From Aquamicrobium defluvii (GTDB taxonomy: Bacteria > Pseudomonadota > Alphaproteobacteria > Rhizobiales > Rhizobiaceae): 64,000 bases of DNA. The position numbers and the translations under genes were made by a program. The stretch is from positions 1 to 64,000 of the forward strand of contig NZ_SNZF01000013.1 in NCBI RefSeq assembly GCF_004363725.1. Direction: 5' to 3'. Under the pieces are notes generated by a model. That model was not told where the DNA came from. It saw only the letters and a list, made by a program, of their open reading frames with translations, and ran no database searches. Below are positions 53,006 through 63,565 of this stretch, in pieces; the first letter of the stretch is position 1, and every line of letters starts with the position of its first letter.

Positions 53006-55666
53006 CTATTGCAGCGCCTGCGCGACTGCCTGCAAGGCGGCTTGCGCCTGAGTGCCGTCCGGTCCGCCGGCCTGCGCCATGTCGGAACGGCCGCCGCCGC
53101 CCTGCCCGCCAAGCGCCGACGAGGCTTTCCGCACCAGATCGACAGCGGAAAAGCGCGCCGTGAGATCGTCGGTAACTGCCACCACGACGCTTGCCTTGCC
53201 ATCCTCGGCCACGCCGACGAACGTCACCACGCCGGAACCGACCGACTTCTTGCCTTCATCGGCCAGCGACTTGAGATCGCGCGGAGAAACACCCTCGACC
53301 ACCTTGCCGAGAAATTTCGTCCCCGCGACGTCCTGCACTTCGGAAACAGCTTCTCCGCCCGATCCGCCGCCCAGGGCCAGCTTGCGCCGCGCCTCGGCAA
53401 GCTCGCGTTCCAGCTTGCGGCGCTCTTCCACCAGCGCCTCGACGCGAGCCGGGACGTCGGAGGGCGACACTTTCAGCACAGCCGCGGCGGATTTCAGCCG
53501 CCGCTCCTGCTCGTCCAGATACCGTCGCGCGGCCTCTCCCGTCAGCGCCTCGATACGGCGCACGCCGGCAGCCACCGGGCTGTCGGAGACGATGCGGATC
53601 AGCCCGATATCGCCGGTGGCCCCGACATGGGTGCCGCCGCACAGTTCGATCGAATAGGGGCGGTTGGCCTTTTCACCATGCAGGGCCGTCCCCATCGAGA
53701 CAACGCGCACCTCGTCGCCGTATTTCTCGCCGAACAGCGCCATGGCGCCTTCGGCGCGCGCATCATCGACCGACATCAGCCGCGTCGTGACCGGGCCGTT
53801 CTGGACCACGATCTCGTTGGCCATGCGCTCGACCTGCTCGATCTCCGCGGGCGAAACGGCCTTGTTGTGGGAGATATCGAAACGCAGGCGGTCCGGGGCA
53901 ACCAGTGAGCCCTTCTGTGCGACATGAGTGCCCAGAACCTCGCGCAGCGCCTCATGAATGAGGTGAGTGGCCGAGTGGTTGGAGCGCAATTTGCTGCGGC
54001 GGGCATGGTCGACCCTGAGTTCGACCGCAGCCCCCGGCTTCACCGTTCCCTTCACGACCTTGCCGAGATGGACGACAACGCCCTCGCCCTTCTTCTGGGT
54101 ATCCTCGACCTCGATGGAGAAGCTTTCGCCGGAGATGATGCCGGTGTCGCCCATCTGGCCGCCGGATTCGCCGTAAAAAGGTGTCTGGTTGACGACGACC
54201 GCCACTTTCTGGCCGGCTGAGGCGCTTTCCACCTCCTTGCCGTCCTGCACGAGCGCCTGAACGATGCCTTCGGCCTGTTCCGTATCGTAGCCGAGGAACT
54301 CGGTGGCGCCCATTTTCTCCCGCATGCCGAACCAGATCGTCTCGGTCGCCGCTTCGCCCGATCCCGCCCAGTTGGCGCGGGCCTCGGCCTTCTGGCGCTC
54401 CATCGCAGCGTTGAAGCCTTCAAGGTCGACGGCAATGTCGCGCTGGCGCAAGGCATCCTGCGTAAGGTCGAGCGGGAAACCGTAGGTGTCGTAAAGCCTG
54501 AAGGCGGTCTCGCCATCGAGCCTGCTGCCGCTGCCGAGACCTTCGGTCGCTTCGTTGAGCAGGGTCAGCCCGCGCGCCAGCGTCTTGCGGAAACGGGTCT
54601 CCTCCAGCTTCAGCGTCTCCGAAATCAGGCTCTGGGCGCGCACCAGTTCGGGATAGGCCTGCCCCATCTCGCGCACCAGTGCCGGAACCAGCCGCCACAT
54701 CAACGGCTCTTTCGCGCCCAGAAGCTGGGCATGGCGCATGGCGCGGCGCATGATGCGACGCAGCACATAGCCGCGTCCTTCATTGGAAGGGAGAACTCCA
54801 TCGGCGATGAGGAATGAGGAGGCGCGCAGATGGTCGGCGATGACGCGGTGGCTGGCGCGGTTCGCCCCGAGCGCCGGCACGCCGGTCGCTTCCTCGGAAG
54901 CGCGGATCAGCGCCTTGAAGAGATCGATGTCGTAGTTGTCATGCACGCCCTGCAGAACCGCCGCGACGCGCTCCAGCCCCATGCCGGTATCGATGGAGGG
55001 GCGCGGGAGTTCGATGCGCTCCTCCTTCGTGACCTGCTCATACTGCATGAAGACGAGGTTCCAGATCTCGATGAAGCGGTCGCCATCCTCATCCGGACTG
55101 CCGGGAGGGCCACCGGGGATATGATCGCCATGGTCGTAGAAGATTTCCGAACAGGGACCGCAGGGACCGGTATCGCCCATCGCCCAGAAATTGTCGCTGG
55201 TCGGAATGCGGATGATCTTCTCGTCCGGCAGGCCGGCAATCCGCTTCCACAGGTCGGCAGCAACGTCGTCGGTGTGATAGACGGTGACCAGAAGCCTGTC
55301 CTTCGCAAGCCCGAACTCCCGGGTGATCAGGTTCCAGGCAAGCTCAATGGCGCGCTCCTTGAAATAGTCGCCGAAGGAGAAATTGCCCAGCATCTCGAAG
55401 AAGGTGTGATGGCGTGCGGTGTAGCCGACATTGTCGAGATCGTTGTGCTTTCCGCCGGCACGAACGCATTTCTGGGAGGTGGTTGCGCGGTTGTAGGAGC
55501 GCGTCTCCAGCCCGGTAAACACGTTCTTGAACTGCACCATACCGGCATTGGTGAACATCAGGGTCGGATCGTTGCGCGGCACCAGCGGACTGGAGGCGAC
55601 GACCTCGTGCCCTTCCTTGCGGAAGTAGTCGAGGAAGGTCGACCTGATCTCGTTCACACCACTCAT
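53006..55666 (-). CDS. alaS: Alanyl-tRNA synthetase
   Basis: An 886-residue class II synthetase. The catalytic domain (1-240) has [46 protein letters not shown], and a helical tRNA-recognition part follows. The editing domain has the zinc motif [16 protein letters not shown] (about 567-580) and [13 protein letters not shown] (about 670-680), and the C-terminal C-Ala region ends in [19 protein letters not shown]. All catalytic and editing motifs are intact. It lies downstream of recA on the same strand with a 250-bp gap. Confidence 0.97.
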   Translation of the reverse strand: MSGVNEIRSTFLDYFRKEGHEVVASSPLVPRNDPTLMFTNAGMVQFKNVFTGLETRSYNRATTSQKCVRAGGKHNDLDNVGYTARHHTFFEMLGNFSFGDYFKERAIELAWNLITREFGLAKDRLLVTVYHTDDVAADLWKRIAGLPDEKIIRIPTSDNFWAMGDTGPCGPCSEIFYDHGDHIPGGPPGSPDEDGDRFIEIWNLVFMQYEQVTKEERIELPRPSIDTGMGLERVAAVLQGVHDNYDIDLFKALIRASEEATGVPALGANRASHRVIADHLRASSFLIADGVLPSNEGRGYVLRRIMRRAMRHAQLLGAKEPLMWRLVPALVREMGQAYPELVRAQSLISETLKLEETRFRKTLARGLTLLNEATEGLGSGSRLDGETAFRLYDTYGFPLDLTQDALRQRDIAVDLEGFNAAMERQKAEARANWAGSGEAATETIWFGMREKMGATEFLGYDTEQAEGIVQALVQDGKEVESASAGQKVAVVVNQTPFYGESGGQMGDTGIISGESFSIEVEDTQKKGEGVVVHLGKVVKGTVKPGAAVELRVDHARRSKLRSNHSATHLIHEALREVLGTHVAQKGSLVAPDRLRFDISHNKAVSPAEIEQVERMANEIVVQNGPVTTRLMSVDDARAEGAMALFGEKYGDEVRVVSMGTALHGEKANRPYSIELCGGTHVGATGDIGLIRIVSDSPVAAGVRRIEALTGEAARRYLDEQERRLKSAAAVLKVSPSDVPARVEALVEERRKLERELAEARRKLALGGGSGGEAVSEVQDVAGTKFLGKVVEGVSPRDLKSLADEGKKSVGSGVVTFVGVAEDGKASVVVAVTDDLTARFSAVDLVRKASSALGGQGGGGRSDMAQAGGPDGTQAQAALQAVAQALQ

Positions 55667-55843
55667 GAAAGATGCCTTTGTTCAGGAAACGCCAACGGCG
55701 CCAGTGCAGAAAACACAGCCTTTTAGCGGTCGGCCCGCACCCTGTCCAGAATCCCGAATGACGCGCGGCCCTGAAAGGGCCACGCCGGCAAAGGCAGGCG
55801 CTTCAACATATCCGGCCGGAACACTTGCCCGTGCCGAAATCGG

Positions 55844-55871
55844 AAACGCCGGCCTGAAAAGACCGGCGTTT
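55844..55871 (-). terminator. Stem-loop after recA
   Basis: Perfect 9-bp arms AAACGCCGG / CCGGCGTTT with a 10-base loop, 45 bp after the recA stop. The following T-stretch is short, so terminator strength is uncertain. Confidence 0.6.
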
Positions 55872-55915
55872 CCAACTTGAAAACCGTATCCGATCGTGGA
55901 ACCGGATCCCGCTGG

Positions 55916-56992
<1,077 letters not shown>

Positions 56993-57051
56993 GATACAGC
57001 ACCCTTTGGTCGTCAATGATAGACGGACAATCGTTGACCGCTCATATTTTT

Positions 57052-57066
57052 GTACCTCTTTTGTTC
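57052..57066 (-). promoter_or_regulatory. LexA (SOS) box candidate of recA
   Basis: GTAC-N7-GTTC (57052-57066, plus strand) matches the alphaproteobacterial LexA site GTTC-N7-GTTC with one mismatch. It lies in the AT-rich recA promoter region, 60 bp upstream of the ATG. SOS induction of recA through this site is expected. Confidence 0.65.
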
Positions 57067-57226
57067 CAATTTGGCAAGAGGCATTAACTATATGTTTTTA
57101 TTTACTAAATCTCATATGTTCTTATTTTGTTTTCATTTCATGCCCGCCGTTACGGGATATGAATGCCAACACCGTATCCGGCAGGGTGACGAATCGCGAC
57201 CTTCCAGCATTCGCGGGAAAGGCAGC

Positions 57227-57562
57227 TCAGAGCGCCGGTCCCCGTTCCCGCGCGGCCCGCAATCCCGCCTCATAGGCTTGGCGTGCCCACATCGTCATAT
57301 CGTCGGGATCGTCGAACGCAGCCTCGGGGACCGACCAGTAGGGCATCGCCACTTCCCTGCCCTTTCCACTATAGGTCCATTGCCTCGAACCGGCAGCAGC
57401 GAAGTCCGGCGCGCTTTCGGCATCCGCCTTGAGCATCAATTCACCCCGCAGAACGATGGCGATGATCACACCATGATGATAGATGCCCTTACCGCCGAAC
57501 AGGCGGCGTATGGTGACAGCGCCGAGACCTTCGAAGAGTTCCCCGATGCGCTCGTCATCCAT
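57227..57562 (-). CDS. TfoX/Sxy N-terminal domain protein
   Basis: A 111-residue protein matching the TfoX N-terminal domain: IGELFEGLGAVTIRRLFGGKGIYHHGVIIAIVLRGELMLKADAES, then GREVAMPYWSVPEAAFDDPDDMTMWARQAYEAGLRAA. In gammaproteobacteria full-length TfoX/Sxy activates competence genes. The stand-alone N-terminal version in alphaproteobacteria has no known role and lacks the C-terminal helix-hairpin-helix. It lies 10 bp downstream of sufA on the same strand, so may share its transcript. Confidence 0.83.
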   Translation of the reverse strand: MDDERIGELFEGLGAVTIRRLFGGKGIYHHGVIIAIVLRGELMLKADAESAPDFAAAGSRQWTYSGKGREVAMPYWSVPEAAFDDPDDMTMWARQAYEAGLRAARERGPAL

Positions 57563-57572
57563 GGCGGGCAGG

Positions 57573-57959
57573 TCAGGCTTCGGCTGCCGCGCGCGCCTCG
57601 GCCAGCGCCTTGAGATCGGCGGGCTTCAGTTCCACGGATTCGCCGCAGCCGCAGGCGGAAGACTGGTTCGGGTTGCGGAACACGAAGCCGGTACGCAAGG
57701 TCGTGACTTCGAAGTCCATCTCGGTGCCTAGCAGGAAAAGCGCGGCTTCCGGCGCGACATAGACGTGCGCGCCTTCATGCTCGACATGATCGTCCTTCGG
57801 GTCCGGCTCGGTCACCAGATCGATGGTGTACTCCATGCCGGCACAGCCGCCCTTCTTTACGCCAAGCCGGATGCCGTGCGCGCCTTCGCGCATCGCGACG
57901 ATCTCGCGCACACGCCCGGCTGCCCTGTCGGTCAGCGTCATGACGGAAAAACGTGCCAT
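57573..57959 (-). CDS. sufA: A-type iron-sulfur cluster carrier SufA
   Basis: A 128-residue HesB/IscA family carrier that accepts clusters from the SufBCD scaffold. The three conserved cysteines are present in LGVKKGGCAGMEYTIDLV and SSACGCGES. The SUF cluster context favours SufA over IscA or ErpA. The start at 57959 (ARFSVMTLTDRAA) is family-like; the frame also has an ATG at 57974. It is separated from sufT by about 110 bp. Confidence 0.9.
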   Translation of the reverse strand: MARFSVMTLTDRAAGRVREIVAMREGAHGIRLGVKKGGCAGMEYTIDLVTEPDPKDDHVEHEGAHVYVAPEAALFLLGTEMDFEVTTLRTGFVFRNPNQSSACGCGESVELKPADLKALAEARAAAEA

Positions 57960-58070
57960 TCCAGTCTTCTCCATGCCATGCAGGTCAAAGGCCTGCCGGA
58001 ATGATCTTCCTTATTCTCCCCCTTCAGGATGGGGGAATTCGCAAGCCGCCGCAAGGGTGTCCGCCCGCGC

Positions 58071-58454
58071 TCAATACCAGCCGACGGCGATCTGCGCCTC
58101 CTCCGACATGCGGTCCGGCGTCCATGGCGGATCGAAGGTCATATTCACCTCGACGCCGGAAACGCCTTCCACCGCGCCGACCGCATTCTGCACCCAGCCC
58201 GGCATTTCGCCGGCCACCGGGCAGCCGGGAGCCGTCAGGGTCATGTCGATCCTGACGGTGCGGTCGTCCTCGATGTCGATACGGTAGACGAGACCGAGTT
58301 CATAGATGTCGGCGGGAATTTCCGGGTCGTAGACGGTTTTCAGCGCCGAAATGATGTCGTCGGTCAACCGCGCCAGCTCGTCGTCCGAAATGGTCGAGAC
58401 CGTTGCCTGCTGTCCGGCGGTTCCGGCATTGGCGGTCGTATCGTCCATGTCCAT
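58071..58454 (-). CDS. sufT: SUF-associated DUF59/MIP18 protein SufT
   Basis: A 127-residue protein with the MIP18/DUF59 fold: DDELARLTDDIISALKTVYDPEIPADIYELGLVYRIDIEDDRTVRIDMTLTAPGCPVAGEMPGWVQNAVGAVEGVSGVEVNMTFDPPWTPDRMSEEA. The DPEIP and TAPGCP motifs are hallmarks; the Cys of APGCP is the reactive residue. Members of this group help Fe-S maturation. Three near-adjacent ATGs (58457, 58454, 58448) overlap the end of sufS, so translation is coupled. Confidence 0.88.
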   Translation of the reverse strand: MDMDDTTANAGTAGQQATVSTISDDELARLTDDIISALKTVYDPEIPADIYELGLVYRIDIEDDRTVRIDMTLTAPGCPVAGEMPGWVQNAVGAVEGVSGVEVNMTFDPPWTPDRMSEEAQIAVGWY

Positions 58455-59695
58455 CATCCGAAGAATTTCCGTGCCTTTTCCAGCGCCTCTGCCAAGACAT
58501 CGACCTCGGCCCTGGTGTTGTACATGCCGAAGGATGCCCTGCATGTGGAGGTGACGCCGAAGCGTTTCAACAGCGGCTGGGCGCAATGGGTGCCGGCGCG
58601 CACGGCGACACCCTGACGATCGATGACCATCGAGACATCATGCGCATGGATACCCTCAAGCTCGAAGGAGACGATGGCGCCCTTGCCCGGTGCTTCACCG
58701 AAAAAGCGCAGCGAATTGACGCCCCGCAGCCGTTCATGGGCATAGGCGGTCAGGTCCGCTTCGTGGGCCGCGATGCGGTCGCGGCCGATGCTGTCCATGT
58801 AATCCAGTGCAGCGCCCAGCCCGATCGCCTGCACGATGGGCGGCGTTCCGGCCTCGAAGCGATGCGGCGGAGCGTTGTAGGTGACCATATCCTCGGTCAC
58901 CTCCTCGATCATCTCGCCGCCGCCCATGAAGGGGCGCATCGCTTCCAGCCGCTCTTTCCTGCCGTAGAGGACGCCGATGCCGGAGGGACCGTAGACCTTG
59001 TGGCCGGTGAAGACGAAGAAATCGCAACCGAGATCCTGCACGTCGATGGGCATGTGGACGGCGCTCTGGCTGCCATCGACCAGAACCGGAATGCCGCGCG
59101 CATGGGCGATGCGGCAGATTTCCCTGATCGGCGTGACCGTGCCGAGCGCGTTGGACATGTGGGTGATGGCGACCAGCTTCGTTCGCTCGGTCAGGCTCTT
59201 CTCGAAATCTTCCAGATGCAGGGCACCCAGATCGTCGACCGGCACCCACACCAGCTTCGCGCCCTGACGCTCGCGGATGAAATGCCACGGCACAATGTTG
59301 GAGTGATGCTCGAGGATCGACAGCACGATCTCGTCGCCCTCGCCGATGTTCGGCATGCCGAAGCCGTAGGCCACGGTGTTGATGGCGGCGGTCGAGTTGG
59401 AGGTGAAGACGATGTTGTCGGTCGACGGCGCGTTGAGGAAGCGGCGCACGCTCTCGCGCGCCTTTTCATAGGCGTCCGTGGCCGCATTTGAAAGAAAGTG
59501 CAGGCCGCGGTGTACGTTGGCATATTCCTGCGCATAGGCATGCTGGATGGTGTCGAGCACCACCTGCGGCTTTTGCGCCGAAGCGCCGTTGTCGAGATAG
59601 ACCAGCGGTTTGCCATGCACCTGCCGGGCAAGGATCGGGAAGTCGCGGCGGATGGCCTCGACATCGTAGGGTGCGGCTTCGATCTTCTGGTCCAT
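58454..59695 (-). CDS. sufS: Cysteine desulfurase SufS
   Basis: A 413-residue PLP-dependent group II cysteine desulfurase that takes sulfur from cysteine for cluster assembly. Substrate and PLP region: VYLDNGASAQKPQVVLDTIQHAYAQEYANVHRGLHFLS. The PLP-lysine lies in FVFTGHKVYGPSGIGVLYG (about residue 229). The catalytic Cys is in VRAGTHCAQPLLKRFG (about 367). The start is ATG 59695. A stem-loop separates it from sufD. Confidence 0.95.
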   Translation of the reverse strand: MDQKIEAAPYDVEAIRRDFPILARQVHGKPLVYLDNGASAQKPQVVLDTIQHAYAQEYANVHRGLHFLSNAATDAYEKARESVRRFLNAPSTDNIVFTSNSTAAINTVAYGFGMPNIGEGDEIVLSILEHHSNIVPWHFIRERQGAKLVWVPVDDLGALHLEDFEKSLTERTKLVAITHMSNALGTVTPIREICRIAHARGIPVLVDGSQSAVHMPIDVQDLGCDFFVFTGHKVYGPSGIGVLYGRKERLEAMRPFMGGGEMIEEVTEDMVTYNAPPHRFEAGTPPIVQAIGLGAALDYMDSIGRDRIAAHEADLTAYAHERLRGVNSLRFFGEAPGKGAIVSFELEGIHAHDVSMVIDRQGVAVRAGTHCAQPLLKRFGVTSTCRASFGMYNTRAEVDVLAEALEKARKFFG

Positions 59696-59721
59696 AATCT
59701 CTTCTCTGAACCGCATTGCGA

Positions 59722-59745
59722 ACGCCCCGGCGATGCCCGGGGCGT
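59722..59745 (-). other. Stem-loop between sufD and sufS
   Basis: Perfect 9-bp arms ACGCCCCGG / CCGGGGCGT with a 6-base loop, and no T-run. Placed inside an operon, it may stabilise or process the mRNA between sufD and sufS, or attenuate downstream expression. Confidence 0.55.
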
Positions 59746-59762
59746 CGGTTAAAAGCCGGCGT

Positions 59763-61031
59763 TCATCCGTGCGTTGCAAACCACGCGTCAAGCCTGGCTT
59801 CGAGGGCCTCGACGATCTGCTCGTCTTCCAGTTCCTCGATCACCTCGGCCACGAACGCCTTCACCAGAAGGCCCCGCGCCGTCTTTTCGGTAACGCCGCG
59901 CGACATCAGGTAGAACAGATGGTCGCCATGGATCTCGGTCACCGTCGCGCCATGGCCGCAGGCCACGTCGTCGGCAAAGATTTCCAGTTCCGGCTTGGTC
60001 GAGAACTCGCCGTCGTCGGACAGCAGCAGCGTATTGCAGGCCATGCGCGCGTCGGTCTTCTGCGCATACTGATGCACGTTGATGCGGCCCTGGAACACGC
60101 CATGGGCTTTTCCGGTCACCACATTGCGTACCACTTCGACCGACCCGGTGTGCGGAACGGCATGATCGAGCACCATGGTGACGTCGGTGTGGCTGTCACC
60201 CGCAAGCAGGTTGACGCCGCGCAACTGGAAGTCCGAGCCTTCGCCGGCAACCCTGACCAGCACTTCCTGACGCACCAGCTTGCCGCCCGCGTTCATGACG
60301 AACAGCGTCAGCTTCGCGTCCTTGCCGATCACAGCCTTGAACTGCGCCAGATGCTGCGCGGTTTCAGGCTGCTCCTGCACGATAAGCCACGTCACCTCGG
60401 CGCCGTCGCCAACCTGAAGCTGGCTGACCGAGCTGGCAAGCCCGGCACCCTCGCCCGACTGGCGTTCCACAATCACGGCGCGGGAGCCGGAACCGACATT
60501 GACCACCATTCTCACATGGCTCTGGCCGCCGGCTTGCAGATTCTGCAGTTCCACCGCCTTTTCCAGTTCGGTGCCTTCGGCAATGTCAAGCGCAATGCCG
60601 TCGGCCACGAAAGCGGCGTTTATGGCACCGATGGCGTCGTCCCTGCCATAGGTCTCCAGCGAAGCGGCAAAGGAGCCATCCGCCAGCCGTTCTGCAAGCG
60701 GCGCGAAGGAAACGCCGTTGCCGAGCACCGGCGTGCCGGAAACGGCGCCATTGACCAGCGTGACCACGCCCGAACCCTCCAGGAGCGGGTCGAGCGCCTT
60801 TGCCGATGACGTCGCATCGAACTCCGGCACCTTGCTCAAAAGGCGGCGCAGGTCGGTATAGTGCCAGGTTTCCACGCGACGGGTCGGAAGGCCCGCCTTG
60901 ATCGCCTCGATGGCGCTGTCGCGCCGCGCCATCACTTCGCTGTCGCCCGGCAGCGCGCCCAGCCGCTCGCCGAATGCCTCGATCAGGGCCGTCTCGGCTG
61001 GCGTAAGCTGCGGGGTTGCATGTACGTTCAT
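59763..61031 (-). CDS. sufD: Fe-S cluster scaffold subunit SufD
   Basis: A 422-residue beta-helical partner of SufB in the SufBC2D scaffold. The C-terminal core is conserved: NVHQYAQKTDARMACNTLLLSDDGEFSTKPELEIFADDVACGHGATVTEIHGDHLFYLMSRGVTEKTARGLLVKAFVAEVIEEL. The catalytically relevant His is in CGHGAT. The N-terminal half is more variable, as usual. ATG 61031 follows a GGTGAGGTGA site. It lies 25 bp downstream of sufC. Confidence 0.93.
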   Translation of the reverse strand: MNVHATPQLTPAETALIEAFGERLGALPGDSEVMARRDSAIEAIKAGLPTRRVETWHYTDLRRLLSKVPEFDATSSAKALDPLLEGSGVVTLVNGAVSGTPVLGNGVSFAPLAERLADGSFAASLETYGRDDAIGAINAAFVADGIALDIAEGTELEKAVELQNLQAGGQSHVRMVVNVGSGSRAVIVERQSGEGAGLASSVSQLQVGDGAEVTWLIVQEQPETAQHLAQFKAVIGKDAKLTLFVMNAGGKLVRQEVLVRVAGEGSDFQLRGVNLLAGDSHTDVTMVLDHAVPHTGSVEVVRNVVTGKAHGVFQGRINVHQYAQKTDARMACNTLLLSDDGEFSTKPELEIFADDVACGHGATVTEIHGDHLFYLMSRGVTEKTARGLLVKAFVAEVIEELEDEQIVEALEARLDAWFATHG

Positions 61032-61056
61032 TGCATTCACCTCACCTTGCGCCGCC

Positions 61057-61812
61057 TCAGGCGGCTTCACCGATCACGCCGGCATAGCCGTTGGCTTCGA
61101 GTTCGAGCGCCAGCGACTTGTCGCCGGACTTGATCACCTGTCCCTTGTAGAGGACATGGACGGTGTCGGGCACGATGTGTTCGAGCAGGCGCTGGTAGTG
61201 GGTAATGACGAGGAAGGCGCGGTCAGACGAACGCAGCGAGTTCACGCCCTCGGCCACGATCTTCAGCGCATCGATGTCGAGGCCGGAATCGGTCTCGTCC
61301 AGCACACACAGCTTCGGCTGCAAAAGCTTCATCTGAAGGATTTCGGCGCGCTTCTTCTCACCGCCGGAGAAGCCGACATTGAGCGGACGCTTCAGCATGC
61401 CCATGTCCATATTGAGGGAGCCGGCGGCATCCTTCACGCGGGCGATGAACTCCGAAATCTTCAGCGGCTCCTCGCCGCGCGCCTTGCGCTGCTCGTTCAG
61501 CGCCACCTTCAGGAACTCCATGGTGGCGACGCCCGGTATCTCCATCGGGTACTGGAAGGCGAGGAAGATGCCGGAAGCGGCGCGCTCGGCCGGATCCATC
61601 CCGAGGATGGATTCGCCGTTGTAGAGGATGTCGCCCTCGGTCACCTCGTAATCCTCGCGCCCGGCGAGGATGTAGGACAGGGTGGACTTGCCGGAGCCGT
61701 TCGGGCCCATGATGGCGGCGACCTCGCCGGCCTTCACGGTCAGGTTCAGCCCGCGGATGATCTCGGTGCCATCCTCGGCGATGCGGGCATGCAGGTTCTT
61801 GATCTCAAGCAT
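61057..61812 (-). CDS. sufC: Fe-S cluster assembly ATPase SufC
   Basis: The 251-residue ABC-type ATPase that drives conformational change of SufBD. Walker A is IMGPNGSGKSTLSYILAG (about 37), the signature FSGGEKKRAEILQM (about 145), and Walker B LCVLDETDSGLDID (about 168). The H-loop His is in LVITHYQRLLEHI. SufC-specific Q-loop region IFLAFQYPMEIPGV. The start at 61812 has AGGAAG upstream. Confidence 0.96.
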   Translation of the reverse strand: MLEIKNLHARIAEDGTEIIRGLNLTVKAGEVAAIMGPNGSGKSTLSYILAGREDYEVTEGDILYNGESILGMDPAERAASGIFLAFQYPMEIPGVATMEFLKVALNEQRKARGEEPLKISEFIARVKDAAGSLNMDMGMLKRPLNVGFSGGEKKRAEILQMKLLQPKLCVLDETDSGLDIDALKIVAEGVNSLRSSDRAFLVITHYQRLLEHIVPDTVHVLYKGQVIKSGDKSLALELEANGYAGVIGEAA

Positions 61813-61894
61813 TTGTTCTTCCTGAATTTCTTCCAAAGCCCGTTGCGGTCTCCGAAACCGCTTTGCGTGCTTCCAGTCTATATGTCTTCGACGG

Positions 61895-63409
61895 TCAGCC
61901 GACCGAACCTTCGAGCGAGATGCCGATGAGCTTCTGCGCCTCGACGGCGAACTCCATCGGCAGCTCCTGAATGACGTCCTTGACGAAGCCGTTGACGATG
62001 AGCGCGATGGCTTCCTCTTCGGGAATGCCGCGCTGCATGACGTAGAACTTCTGGTCCTCGGAAATCTTCGACGTGGTGGCCTCGTGCTCGAACTGGGCGG
62101 TGGCGTTCTTGGCTTCCATGTAAGGCACTGTGTGCGCGCCGCACTGGTCGCCGATCAGCAGCGAATCGCAGTTGGTGAAGTTGCGCGCATTGGTGGCCTT
62201 GCGATGGGCCGAGACCTGGCCGCGATAGGTGTTCTGCGAGAAACCGGCGGCGATGCCCTTGGAGATGATGCGGCTCTTCGTGTTCTTGCCGAGATGGATC
62301 ATCTTGGTGCCGCTGTCGATCTGCTGATAGCCGTTGGAAACGGCAATCGAGTAGAACTCGCCCTGGCTGTCGTCGCCGCGCAGGATGCAGGACGGATATT
62401 TCCATGTGATGGCAGAACCGGTTTCCACCTGCGTCCACGAGATTTTCGAGCGCGCGCCACGGCAATCGCCGCGCTTGGTGACGAAGTTGTAAATGCCGCC
62501 CTTGCCCTCGACATCGCCTGGATACCAGTTCTGGACGGTGGAGTACTTGATCTCGGCATCGTCGAGCGCGATCAGTTCGACCACGGCGGCGTGAAGCTGG
62601 TTCTCGTCGCGCTGGGGAGCGGTACAGCCTTCCAGATAGGAGACGTATGCCCCTTCCTCGGCGATGATCAGCGTGCGCTCGAACTGGCCGGTGTTCTTCT
62701 CGTTGATGCGGAAATAGGTCGACAGCTCCATCGGGCAGCGCACGCCCTTGGGCACGTACACGAACGAACCGTCGGTGAAGACGGCGCTGTTGAGCGTCGC
62801 ATAATAATTGTCGGACACCGGCACCACGGAAGCGAGATATTTGCGTACCAGATCCGGATGCTCGCGGATCGCTTCCGAGATCGAGCAGAAGATGACGCCG
62901 GCCTTGGCCAGCTCCGCCTTGAAGGTGGTGACGACGGACACCGAATCGAACACCGCATCCACCGCCACGCGGCCGGAAGCGTAGACATTGTCGCTCGCCT
63001 CGTCATTGTCAGCGGCAGGCTTCTGCACGCCGGCGAGGATTTCCTGCTCGCGCAGCGGAATGCCGAGCTTCTCATAGGTGCGCAGCAGCTCAGGATCGAC
63101 CTCGTCGAGGGATCTCGGACCCGACTGGTTCTTCGGCGCGGCGTAGTAGTAGATGTCCTGGAAGTCGATCTTCGGGTAGGAAACGCGCGCCCAGGTCGGC
63201 TCTTCCATGGTCAGCCAGCGCCGATATGCCTCCAGCCGCCACTGAAGCATCCAGTCGGGCTCCTGCTTCTTTTCCGAGATAAAACGGATGATGTCCTCGT
63301 TAAGGCCCTTGGGCGCCTTATCGGTCTCAATTTCCGTCTCGAATCCGTATTTGTACTGATCGACGTCGATCTCGCGAACCTGATCGATCGTCTCCTGCAC
63401 TGCAGGCAT
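61895..63409 (-). CDS. sufB: Fe-S cluster scaffold subunit SufB
   Basis: The 504-residue main scaffold protein that binds the nascent cluster. Landmarks are the N-terminal [81 protein letters not shown], and the C-terminal [50 protein letters not shown]. The conserved Cys of TNCDS and Glu/His residues are present. It is preceded by the partial cysteine desulfurase gene on the same strand. Confidence 0.96.
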   Translation of the reverse strand: MPAVQETIDQVREIDVDQYKYGFETEIETDKAPKGLNEDIIRFISEKKQEPDWMLQWRLEAYRRWLTMEEPTWARVSYPKIDFQDIYYYAAPKNQSGPRSLDEVDPELLRTYEKLGIPLREQEILAGVQKPAADNDEASDNVYASGRVAVDAVFDSVSVVTTFKAELAKAGVIFCSISEAIREHPDLVRKYLASVVPVSDNYYATLNSAVFTDGSFVYVPKGVRCPMELSTYFRINEKNTGQFERTLIIAEEGAYVSYLEGCTAPQRDENQLHAAVVELIALDDAEIKYSTVQNWYPGDVEGKGGIYNFVTKRGDCRGARSKISWTQVETGSAITWKYPSCILRGDDSQGEFYSIAVSNGYQQIDSGTKMIHLGKNTKSRIISKGIAAGFSQNTYRGQVSAHRKATNARNFTNCDSLLIGDQCGAHTVPYMEAKNATAQFEHEATTSKISEDQKFYVMQRGIPEEEAIALIVNGFVKDVIQELPMEFAVEAQKLIGISLEGSVG

Positions 63410-63565
63410 AGGCGTTCTCCATCCTTATCGGGGGCAAGGCCCGACAGTTTTCAAACTATGGCACCGCCCTTCCGGGCCGCGTGAGTTCCATATAGTGCAT
63501 CCCGACCGGATTTACACCCGGCCATGACGCACAGCTTGACCGGGCCAAGGCCCGTGCGGCCGCCC

